A DNA stretch of 6,754 nt from an uncultured Collinsella sp. GTDB lineage: Bacteria; Actinomycetota; Coriobacteriia; Coriobacteriales; Coriobacteriaceae. The position numbers were made by a program, and so were the translations under genes. The notes below the pieces were generated by a model. The model was not told where the DNA came from, did no database searches, and worked only from the letters and a program-made list of their open reading frames with translations. The DNA lies in NCBI GenBank assembly GCA_902490095.1, contig CABUCQ010000115.1:1-6754 (forward strand), given 5' to 3'. This document shows positions 1 to 6,300 of the stretch, piece after piece; positions within the stretch are counted from its first letter, which is position 1; each line of letters starts with the position of its first letter.

Positions 1-767
1 CCGTAGTAGACGCCCTCGTCATTGTGCACGCGAGGCGAGATGGTCAGGATGCCATCGCTCACGCGCGGTGCAGACGCAAAGCGGCCTGTCGACTTCCAGA
101 TTGCCTCCGCTTTAGATTCATCGAGCGAACGGCGGTAGCAATATGAGTCGCTGCCGGTCTTATTGCCACCGGTCGAAGGCATCTTGTACCAGATGACCGA
201 CGAGTCAAAGGCAGTAAACAGCGGAGGGTCGTAATCCTCACCGCCGCGATCAAGCTCAACGACATCACCAGTAAGCGCCGCGCCCGACAGGACTTGCGCA
301 TAGAGCTTCCACGATGAATTCGCGTAGTTCATCTCAACCCATGCAAACACGCTATCGGTGGCGCGAACATCGTAAAACGCATAACCGGAACCCTCGATAG
401 GATCGTCAATCAACGTGGTGAGTGAGCCGTCCCCCAAGTTGAGCACGCCAAGCGTGTTGGCATGCAACGCAGAGGCGGGCGCCATCATCGCCGCAGCGTA
501 GCCGCCATCGCAGTAGTACAGGAGCGTCCCCAACGGCAACGTCCACGACGACGTCGGCTTAAGATCAATGTCGACGGCCTCATACTCTTCGGTAATCGAG
601 ACGATCTTTGAATCATCCTTGATAACCTGCGGTTCACCGGCAGCATCATCGCTGGTGCCCGTTTTTTTCGAGCAACCCGCAAGCAGTGTGGCGGCACTCG
701 CGGCAGCACCACCCAACACAAATCCTCGGCGCGTTATCCCATTCTTAACGCGATCAGAAATACTCAT
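1..767 (-). CDS. Tat-exported lipoprotein, probable beta-propeller-like, 3' end cut by the window edge
   Basis: The reading frame is open from ATG at 767 to the left edge (255 codons, no stop), so the C-terminus is missing. The N-terminus is a combined Tat and lipoprotein signal: twin arginines at residues 13-14 (ITRRGFVLGG), a hydrophobic Ala/Leu stretch (about 15-30) and a lipobox LLAGC with Cys32 as the predicted lipidated residue. A Ser/Thr/Asp-rich linker follows. The mature part has strand-rich, aromatic segments (for example FAWVEMNYANSSWKLYAQ near 141-158 and VIWYKM near 191-196) that resemble repeated blades of TolB/WD-like propellers. That fold is inferred, with no diagnostic motif. 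It would sit on the outer face of the membrane. The start codon shares a base with the stop of the upstream TSCPD gene (TAATG), so the two are probably co-transcribed and translationally coupled. The substrate is unknown. Confidence 0.85.
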   Translation of the reverse strand, partial: MSISDRVKNGITRRGFVLGGAAASAATLLAGCSKKTGTSDDAAGEPQVIKDDSKIVSITEEYEAVDIDLKPTSSWTLPLGTLLYYCDGGYAAAMMAPASALHANTLGVLNLGDGSLTTLIDDPIEGSGYAFYDVRATDSVFAWVEMNYANSSWKLYAQVLSGAALTGDVVELDRGGEDYDPPLFTAFDSSVIWYKMPSTGGNKTGSDSYCYRRSLDESKAEAIWKSTGRFASAPRVSDGILTISPRVHNDEGVYY

Positions 768-1030
768 TAGGCAATCTCGGCACGCGCGGCCTCGATGGCA
801 CGCGTAAGCTGGTCGGCACAGGAGGTCTTTTTCATACCGCACGTATTGCCGGCCAATACCTCAATCACGCGATCGGAAAGAGCACCCTCGACCAACTTGG
901 AGATGGCCTTGAGGTTGCCGTCACAGCCGCCGGTAAACTCAACGCCCAGCACCTTGCTGCCGTCATCAGAAAGATTGAGGTGAATATTGCGAGCACACAC
1001 GCCCTGAGGCTTGTAATCAAACGAAATCAT
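767..1030 (-). CDS. TSCPD-domain small protein (4-Cys type)
   Basis: This 87-residue cytoplasmic protein looks like the stand-alone 4-Cys TSCPD family. Four cysteines are visible at residues 12 (GVCARN), 36 (GGCDGN), 64 (NTCGM) and 71 (TSCADQL). The conserved core FTGGCDGNLKAI and the family-naming TSC segment near the C-terminus are both present. The spacing suggests a metal- or redox-active Cys cluster. The family resembles the C-terminal tail of B12-dependent ribonucleotide reductases, but the job of the free-standing form is not established, so none is assigned. The start is supported by GAGGGG five bases before ATG. A candidate promoter lies at 1065-1091. The stop TAA overlaps the ATG of the following lipoprotein gene by one base, which implies an operon. 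Confidence 0.9.
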   Translation of the reverse strand: MISFDYKPQGVCARNIHLNLSDDGSKVLGVEFTGGCDGNLKAISKLVEGALSDRVIEVLAGNTCGMKKTSCADQLTRAIEAARAEIA

Positions 1031-1064
1031 GCGATCCCCTCTCAGAATGTTATTCGAGACGACT

Positions 1065-1091
1065 ATTATCCCCGTCTTTCCCTAAATGCAA
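1065..1091 (-). promoter_or_regulatory. candidate promoter for the TSCPD/lipoprotein unit
   Basis: On the minus strand a GATAAT -10 box (1070-1065) matches five of six consensus bases. A TTGCAT -35-like box lies at 1091-1086. The spacer is only 15 bp, shorter than optimal, so the -35 assignment is weak. The site lies just after the purB hairpin and about 35 bases before the TSCPD start codon, where a promoter is expected. Confidence 0.4.
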
Positions 1092-1094
1092 CGA

Positions 1095-1132
1095 GGCGCT
1101 TTGCCGGCAACACACATTACCAGCAAAGCGCC
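1095..1132 (-). terminator. hairpin terminator downstream of purB
   Basis: A 13-bp stem (1095-1107 with 1120-1132; one G-T pair on the minus-strand RNA) closes a 12-base loop, 26 bases after the purB stop. The stem is GC-rich at its base (GGCGC). The following bases on the minus strand (TCGTTGCATTT) are only moderately T-rich, so this is a strong hairpin with a poor U-tract. It separates purB from the TSCPD gene. Confidence 0.65.
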
Positions 1133-1158
1133 CTAAAAAGCTAACGTTATGCCCGAAC

Positions 1159-2505
1159 CTACTCGAAGCTCAGCTGCTCCAGACGATCAAAGACCGTGTC
1201 GATACGGGTGAGGAAGTCCCATGGATCAAAGATCTCGTCGAGCTTCTCCTGGCTGACGGTGCAGCGCGGGTCGGCCTCGAGACGCTCCTTAAAGGTGGGG
1301 CCGGAGACACAATCCTGTACCTCGTGCCAGGTTGCCATGGCGTTCTCCTGCACAATGGCGTACGCGTCCTCGCGGGTGATGCCCGTATCGACGAGGGCGA
1401 GCAGCACCTTGGAGGAGAAGATGAGGCCGCGGGTCTTATTGAGGTTGGCCATCATGCGAGCGGGATACAGCTGCAGGCCGTCGATAACGCGGATGAGGCA
1501 CTGGAACATGTGGTCGAGCGCGATGAAGCTATCGGCCTGGGCGACGCGCTCGGCAGAGGAGTGCGAAATGTCACGCTCGTGCCACAGGGCGACGTTGTCG
1601 AAGGCAACCTGCGCGTTGGCCTTCACGACGCGCGACAGGCCGCAGACCTTCTCCATGGTGATGGGGTTGCGCTTGTGCGGCATGGCGGAGCTGCCCTTTT
1701 GACCCTTACGGAACGGCTCCTCGGCCTCGAGTGTATCGGTCTTCTGCAGATTGCGAACCTCGGTAGCGATGCGCTCACAAGTGGCCGCGGTGGTGGCAAG
1801 AACGCCGGCGAGGTAGGCGTGATGATCGCGGCTAATAACCTGCGTGGACAGCGGGTCGTGAACCAGGCCCAGGTGCTCGCAGACATATTCCTCGACAAAC
1901 GGCTCGATGGAGCTGTACGTGCCGACAGCGCCCGAGATGGCACCAAAGGCAACGTTCTTGCGGGCATCCTCAAGACGGTCCAGATCGCGCTTGAGCTCCC
2001 AAGCCCAAGAGCCAAACTTCATGCCAAAGGTCATCGGCTCGGCATGGATGCCATGAGTACGTCCGGCGCAGAGCGTGTTGCGCTCCTCGAAGGCACGGCG
2101 CTTGCAAATCTCGCCGAGTTTCTTGACGTCCTCGATGATCAGGTCGCAGGCCTGGGTGAGCTGGTAGCACAGGGCCGTGTCGCCCAGATCGGAGCTGGTC
2201 ATGCCATAGTGAACCCAGCGGCTGGGCTTGGGGTCGCCCTCGGGAACATCGGCATCGATGTACTCCTTCATGTTGGTCAGGAAGGCAATGACGTCGTGGC
2301 GCGTGACTTCCTCGATCTCATCGACCTTCGCCTTCTCAAAGTTGGCATGGTCGCGGATCCACTGGGCCTCGTCTTTGGAAATACCGATCTTGCCGAGCTC
2401 CGCCTGGGCCTCGCAGGCCAAGACCTCGATTTCCTGCCAAATGGCGTACTTGTTCTCGAGGGAGAAAATGTGTCCCATCTCCGGGCGGGTATAGCGATCG
2501 ATCAT
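1159..2505 (-). CDS. purB: adenylosuccinate lyase
   Basis: PurB acts twice in purine synthesis: it releases fumarate from SAICAR to give AICAR, and from adenylosuccinate to give AMP. It is a cytoplasmic homotetramer of the fumarase/aspartase superfamily. The 448-residue product has the family's usual length. It carries TRHDV with a probable catalytic His70, the TSSDLGDT segment (103-110), GRTHGIHAEP (148-157, probable general-acid His151) and the superfamily signature GSSAMPHKRNP (271-281) with the catalytic Ser in its flexible loop. No key residue is missing. I chose ATG at 2505 because AAGGAG lies five bases upstream and because MIDRYTRPEM is the usual N-terminus. The in-frame ATG at 2571 would add 22 unlike residues and has no comparable ribosome site. 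The gene appears monocistronic, with a terminator hairpin behind it and a tRNA/repeat zone before it. Confidence 0.97.
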   Translation of the reverse strand: MIDRYTRPEMGHIFSLENKYAIWQEIEVLACEAQAELGKIGISKDEAQWIRDHANFEKAKVDEIEEVTRHDVIAFLTNMKEYIDADVPEGDPKPSRWVHYGMTSSDLGDTALCYQLTQACDLIIEDVKKLGEICKRRAFEERNTLCAGRTHGIHAEPMTFGMKFGSWAWELKRDLDRLEDARKNVAFGAISGAVGTYSSIEPFVEEYVCEHLGLVHDPLSTQVISRDHHAYLAGVLATTAATCERIATEVRNLQKTDTLEAEEPFRKGQKGSSAMPHKRNPITMEKVCGLSRVVKANAQVAFDNVALWHERDISHSSAERVAQADSFIALDHMFQCLIRVIDGLQLYPARMMANLNKTRGLIFSSKVLLALVDTGITREDAYAIVQENAMATWHEVQDCVSGPTFKERLEADPRCTVSQEKLDEIFDPWDFLTRIDTVFDRLEQLSFE

Positions 2506-2509
2506 AGCG

Positions 2510-2518
2510 GCTCCTTTT
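2510..2518 (-). promoter_or_regulatory. purB ribosome binding site (decides the start)
   Basis: The minus strand reads AAAAAGGAG followed by CCGCT and ATG at 2505. This is a near-ideal Shine-Dalgarno sequence at a five-base distance, and it favours the shorter PurB start over ATG 2571. Confidence 0.85.
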
Positions 2519-2549
2519 TGGTTATTGGCACGTTGGTCGTAACCCAACC

Positions 2550-2555
2550 ATTGTA
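2550..2555 (-). promoter_or_regulatory. possible purB -10 box
   Basis: TACAAT on the minus strand lies about 45 bases before the purB start codon and fits a -10 hexamer. No good -35 box stands 16-18 bases further upstream, so support is weak. A short inverted repeat (GTTGG and CCAAC around a 7-base loop) follows it in the leader. I recognise no purine operator or riboswitch here. Confidence 0.3.
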
Positions 2556-2610
2556 CCGTGCGCAGGTGCAAGTATGGGCAGCAGGCATTAACCTAACATT
2601 TTGCCGCAAG

Positions 2611-2659
2611 AGCGGCCATGGGGACATCCGCGTATTTGCTTCGCAAATCCGCACCGGCT
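2611..2659. repeat. direct repeat copy 1: degenerate tRNA-end plus hairpin unit
   Basis: These 49 bases match 2742-2790 at 45 of 49 positions (offset 131). The differences are at 2616, 2619, 2620 and 2626, and the last 33 bases are identical. The first 15 bases are a degenerate version of the tRNA-Gly 3' end found at 2935-2949. The rest contains the perfect hairpin ATTTGC-TTC-GCAAAT inside a GCG/CGC clamp. The two copies diverge abruptly after CACCGGCT. Confidence 0.85.
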
Positions 2660-2738
2660 GCGGTCGATCTCCTCGGATTCACGGAGACGATGGGGAAGAC
2701 TTTGTTGAATTGGCCGTCCCAAGGTCTCCCGCGCTCGA

Positions 2739-2790
2739 TGGAGCGGGCAACGGGACGTCCGCGTATTTGCTTCGCAAATCCGCACCGGCT
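2739..2790. repeat. direct repeat copy 2, headed by an exact 18-bp copy of the tRNA-Gly 3' end
   Basis: The first 18 bases (TGGAGCGGGCAACGGGAC, 2739-2756) are identical to 2932-2949, the CCA end, acceptor strand and half T-stem of the tRNA-Gly gene, in the same orientation. From 2742 the unit matches copy 1 with four differences. The junction GGGAC/GTCC creates the 8-bp palindrome GGACGTCC (2753-2760). The hairpin ATTTGC-TTC-GCAAAT follows. Confidence 0.85.
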
Positions 2791-2792
2791 TC

Positions 2793-2842
2793 AGGCGCCT
2801 GCTGGCGCCTTCGCCTGCTCGCTGCAAACGCTTCGCGTTTGC
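2793..2842. repeat. pair of perfect short hairpins
   Basis: Two hairpins follow repeat copy 2. AGGCGCC (2793-2799) pairs with GGCGCCT (2804-2810) across TGCT. GCAAACGC (2824-2831) pairs with GCGTTTGC (2835-2842) across TTC. The TTC loop is the same as in the ATTTGC hairpins. The arrangement resembles a REP-like palindromic repeat rather than coding DNA. Confidence 0.75.
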
Positions 2843-2857
2843 TTTACGCTCGCACCC

Positions 2858-2886
2858 TGGCGGGTTCGAGTCCCGGCACTTTCTCG
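2858..2886 (+). pseudogene. detached tRNA T-arm remnant on the plus strand
   Basis: Bases 2860-2875 (GCGGGTTCGAGTCCCG) are identical to the T-arm of the tRNA-Gly gene but on the opposite strand (inverted copy at 2944-2959). The sequence reads as a T-stem/loop with canonical TTCGAGT, followed by GCACTTTCTCG. There is no acceptor match, no CCA, and no D-arm or anticodon arm upstream, where the palindromes lie instead. I call it a tRNA fragment, not a working gene. Confidence 0.6.
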
Positions 2887-2929
2887 AAAAAAAGCACGGC
2901 ACCGTAATGATGCCGTGCTTGTGCTTTTT
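2887..2929 (-). terminator. tRNA-Gly terminator, probably bidirectional
   Basis: On the minus strand AAGCACGGCA (2920-2911) pairs perfectly over 10 bp with TGCCGTGCTT (2901-2892), leading into seven T (2893-2887). It starts 12 bases after the tRNA CCA end, so it is a classic intrinsic terminator. On the plus strand a shifted pairing, AAAAAGCAC (2889-2897) with GTGCTTTTT (2921-2929), puts a T-run at the other side, so it can probably stop plus-strand transcripts too. Confidence 0.85.
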
Positions 2930-2931
2930 AC

Positions 2932-3006
2932 TGGAGCGGGCAACGGGACTCGAACCCGCGAGTGTCAGCTTGGGAAGCTGATGCCTTACCACTTGGCGAT
3001 GCCCGC
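2932..3006 (-). tRNA. tRNA-Gly (anticodon CCC), CCA encoded
   Basis: The 75-base minus-strand sequence folds as a complete cloverleaf. Acceptor GCGGGCA pairs with TGCCCGC over 7 bp. The D-arm is GCC/GGC with GTGGTAA in the loop. The anticodon stem TCAGC/GCTGA carries the loop TTCCCAA, giving anticodon CCC at 2974-2972, which reads GGG. The variable loop is short. The T-stem GCGGG/CCCGT (one G-T pair) carries the loop TTCGAGT. The discriminator is T, followed by an encoded CCA. The acceptor sequence also resembles bacterial tRNA-Gly. Its 3' 18 bases are duplicated at 2739-2756 and its T-arm is copied inverted at 2860-2875. Confidence 0.96.
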
Positions 3007-3019
3007 ATATGTGGGGGAT

Positions 3020-3049
3020 AGTATAACGCGGTTGTCTTGTTCGATACAA
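3020..3049 (-). promoter_or_regulatory. tRNA-Gly promoter
   Basis: On the minus strand TTGTAT (3049-3044) and TATACT (3025-3020) form -35 and -10 boxes with an 18-bp spacer. Transcription would start near 3013, leaving a leader of about 7 bases before the mature 5' end. The -35 overlaps a small palindrome, CTTGT-TCGAT-ACAAG (3036-3050). Confidence 0.7.
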
Positions 3050-3292
3050 GGGTGGCGATGCTTGTTTTAGCTGTGGAGATTCGTTTGAAAATCGCGTCAA
3101 TTGTGGAGACGAGGACCTTTGGCTTCCTGTTCCCCTTATCTTCTACCTGCGCTTTTGCTTGATTGTTGTATTTGAGCTCAATTTGTCAGGAATTGGGCAA
3201 GCTTTTGGTCAGGCTCCGGTACTTACCCGCATGAACCTCGGGGGTAGCCTCATCCTACGCGTCGCAACCTCCCCATGCGGCGCACGAGGGAT
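3050..3292. other. intergenic region upstream of the adhesin
   Basis: I see no gene here. Small items are: TGTGGAGA twice (3072-3079 and 3102-3109), the palindrome TTGAGCTCAA (3172-3181), GTCAGG twice (3185-3190 and 3208-3213), and AGGCT (3211-3215) that can pair with AGCCT (3246-3250). The adhesin promoter should be here, but no convincing -35/-10 pair stands out. I recognise no riboswitch. Confidence 0.5.
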
Positions 3293-3298
3293 AAGGAG
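3293..3298 (+). promoter_or_regulatory. ribosome binding site of the adhesin gene
   Basis: AAGGAG lies five bases before ATG 3304. It fixes the start, which is followed at once by a well-formed signal peptide. Confidence 0.85.
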
Positions 3299-3303
3299 CA
3301 GCC

Positions 3304-6300
3304 ATGTCCAACGCACCCACGCACTCTGTCCACAGCGCAATCGCAACAGGTCCGCTGCTCCTGCTCCTCTTCCTGCTTTTCGGCTGCCTGGCACCGGGAG
3401 CCGCATTTGCCGTTGATGGCTACGACCAGCTCGGCTTCCGCACTATTAGCGATGATTGTGGGCCCTTCTTCATCGGCAAGTATGAAGCTCAAGACACCTC
3501 AATTGCCTACTGCATGAACCAGGAGCGCCCCGGCCCCACCAAGCCGGGCGGCCCATGGCTCAACTTTGATCAAGGCTGGGTGTGGCTCGACGACGAGTTC
3601 GCGGCAATCGTTTGTCACGGATATCCCACCACCACGTCGTTTGGCGGTTACCATCTTTCACCCGATCGCGCCCGCGCCGCCACCCAGCTTGCCGTATGGA
3701 TGCTCAACGGCACTACCCATGTCGACGGCACCTACTCCTACACGACCGCTCAGGGTAAAACCAAGAGCGGACACTTTACCGCCGACAATGAAGTCGTGGC
3801 GGCTGCGCGGTGGCTCCACGACAGCGCAAAATCGGGAAGCATCAAAGCCGCTCCGCACCGCGCGCGACGCTATCTAGGGGCCGTATCGGGCGGCAGCAAA
3901 CGTCAAGACATGCTCTATGTACTGCCGGCGGTGTCTGTTTCCTTCCAAAAGCAGTCTGCTAACACCGTTATTACCAGCGGAAACAATACCTATCAGTTTA
4001 CCGGGGCAACATTCGATATTTTTGAGAGCGCCAGCGGCGCGCGTGTCGGCACCATCAAGATGGACAGCAACGGTCGAGCGCAAGCAACACTTCTGCCCAA
4101 CACGGCATACTACCTAGTTGAAACGAAGGCGCCGGCCGGCTATGTCCCCCGCCACGATCGTATTGCCTTTACCACGGGGAATGACGGCGGGCGGGTCGCC
4201 ATTGATGAACAGCCCGGCACCATCAACCTGCGTATCGTAAAACTCGATGCCGCGACGAATGCCGGCCACCAGGTGGGATCTTCGCTCGCAGGAGCAGAGT
4301 TCACGTGTGTGTCGCAATCAACCCCTGGATGGGCACAAATCCTCACGACCGACGAAAGCGGTCGGGCCACCCTCGCCGATGTCCCCTTAGGAACCTTTAC
4401 CATCTACGAATCAAAAGCCCCCGAGGGCTACCTGCCATCCAACGACAGCTGGACCTATACCGTTGGAGCCGACCAGCTCGGCGATTCAGGCGTGGTCGAG
4501 ATCGAATCTCGCGTTTCCGATATCCCCATTGCGTTTAACCTTGAGATTTCCAAATTCAAGGATTACGGCAATAGCGACCAATCCGGCCTGGAGCAGCCGG
4601 CGGGTGGTGTTGTCTTTGAGGTTGTCAGCAACAGCTCTCAGCAGGTTGTTGGCACACTGACCACAAACATCTATGGCTTTGCCTCCACCGAAGATCAGCC
4701 CGAAGCATGGTTCGGCACAGGCAAGCGACCCGCCGGTGTCCACGGAGCCGTCCCATACGACCGTGCCGGCTACACGGTTCGCGAGGTTCCGGAAACCGTC
4801 CCCGAGGGTTTTAAACGTGCAGGGGAATGGACCGTCGGGGCAAATCAGATTTCCGACGGCGCCGAGCTTCAATATATCGTGGACAACCACGCTCTGTCGA
4901 CGCATCTCCAGATTGTAAAACGCGATGCCCAAACAGGCGCTTCTGTTCCCCTAGCCGGATTCACCTTCCAACTCCTCGACAGCAATCACGAACCTGTCTC
5001 ACAAACTTGCTGGTATCCAGCACATAACGTAATGGACACCTTTACGACTGACGCGACCGGGACCGTCACACTGCCCGAATCGCTCGTGCCGGGCACCTAT
5101 TATGTACGCGAAACCTCGGCCAAAGAGCCCTATCTTGTCGGCGAAGAAATCGAGGTAAACATACCCGCCGACATGAACCTAACGCCCGTTGCAATCGCCT
5201 CGTATTATGACCACGCCGCGACCGGAAATATCAGGATCGTTAAAACCGATGCCGTAGACGGCAGCAGCCTCGCGGGCGCCATCTTTGAGATCCGTGCCTC
5301 GGGTGATATCGTGCGCCCCGACGGTAGCATTGCCGCACTCGACGGTGAGGCTGTCGCTACCGTCACGACGGATGAAACTGGAGAAGCACGCGCGGACAAC
5401 CTCCCACTGGGATCTGGCACCGCACGCTACGAGGTTGTCGAGACTCAAGCGCCGGCAGGCTTCTTGCTCGATCAGACAACCCATATTGTCGACCTTACTT
5501 ATGCCGACCAGAAAACACCCGTTGTAGAAGCACGGCTTAACGTATCCGACGATTACACCAAGGTTGATATCTCCAAGGTCGATGCAAGCGGTGAGCAGGA
5601 AGTAGAAGGCGCACGGCTCACCTTATATGGTCCCGATAAAACCGAAATAGACTCCTGGACCTCATCCGACAAGCCACACCGCGTCGAACATCTTGCACCC
5701 GGCACCTACTCGTTGCGCGAAATGATGTCTCCGCGGACCTATGACCTTGCCAAGGAGATAACGTTTGAAATAAAGGATACGGGAGAAGTCCAATCCGTCG
5801 CGATGAGGGATGCGCCCATCGAGATCAAGGGGCAGGTCGACAAGCGTCAGGAACTTGTCCAACCTATCGAAAAGGGCCTGTTGGCTAACGGCGATGGTAA
5901 AAACCGTGCCGCGATGCAAACCAATACGGATGGGCTTTTCTCCTATACCATCGACGCTCGAAACGATTCAACTACCTGGGTTGATGAGTTTACAATTACC
6001 GATGATCTTGAGTGTGCCGAGGACGATACGGCGAGATTCGTCTCAATCGAAACCCCCGTCGCCATCGGCGACCTCAATGGTCTGTGCAACGTGTGGTATC
6101 GCACGACGCCGTTGGACTCGACAGACGTCGATGAGCCGGCAAACGCGACACTTGACGATGGGCACGAAAATCCTTGGCTTGAGTCCGACGAAGTAAGGGA
6201 AAGTCTGGGTGAGGATTGCCGCCTCGTCGATTACGACGGCTGGCACCTCTGGAAGGCGGATGTCTCGACCACGGAATCCACCACACTCGAGGCGAAAGAA

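Noticed and set aside
2506..2571. Longer PurB beginning at ATG 2571
   Set aside because: The extra 22 residues are unlike PurB N-termini, the upstream start has no good ribosome site, and it would lie upstream of the candidate -10 box.
2611..2790. CRISPR array
   Set aside because: There are only two repeat copies, 131 bases apart. The repeats contain a tRNA-like head, and no spacer periodicity or cas gene is visible.
2739..2886. A complete second tRNA gene on the plus strand ending near 2886
   Set aside because: Only the T-arm is present. No acceptor partner, anticodon arm, D-arm or CCA could be found upstream or downstream of it.
1324..2907. A 527-codon plus-strand open frame opposite purB
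   Set aside because: It mirrors the purB codons on the other strand, a common shadow in GC-rich genes. It lacks a ribosome site, its product has no recognisable domain, and it runs on into the non-coding repeat zone. PurB is complete and conserved.
2588..3100. Open frames on both strands (2588-3100 minus, 2618-3070 plus) through the repeat and tRNA zone
   Set aside because: They translate the tRNA gene, its terminator and the palindromes. The products are low-complexity Arg/Ser/Pro-rich text with no family features.
3373..3390. Lipobox-like LLFGC in the adhesin signal peptide
   Set aside because: Phe at the -2 position is atypical, the hydrophobic segment continues past the Cys to an AFA cleavage site, and the C-terminal LPATG signal already explains anchoring.
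4486..4932. Minus-strand open frames inside the adhesin gene (for example 148 codons here and 156 codons at 6043-6513)
   Set aside because: They are shadows of the long plus-strand frame, with no ribosome sites or recognisable domains.
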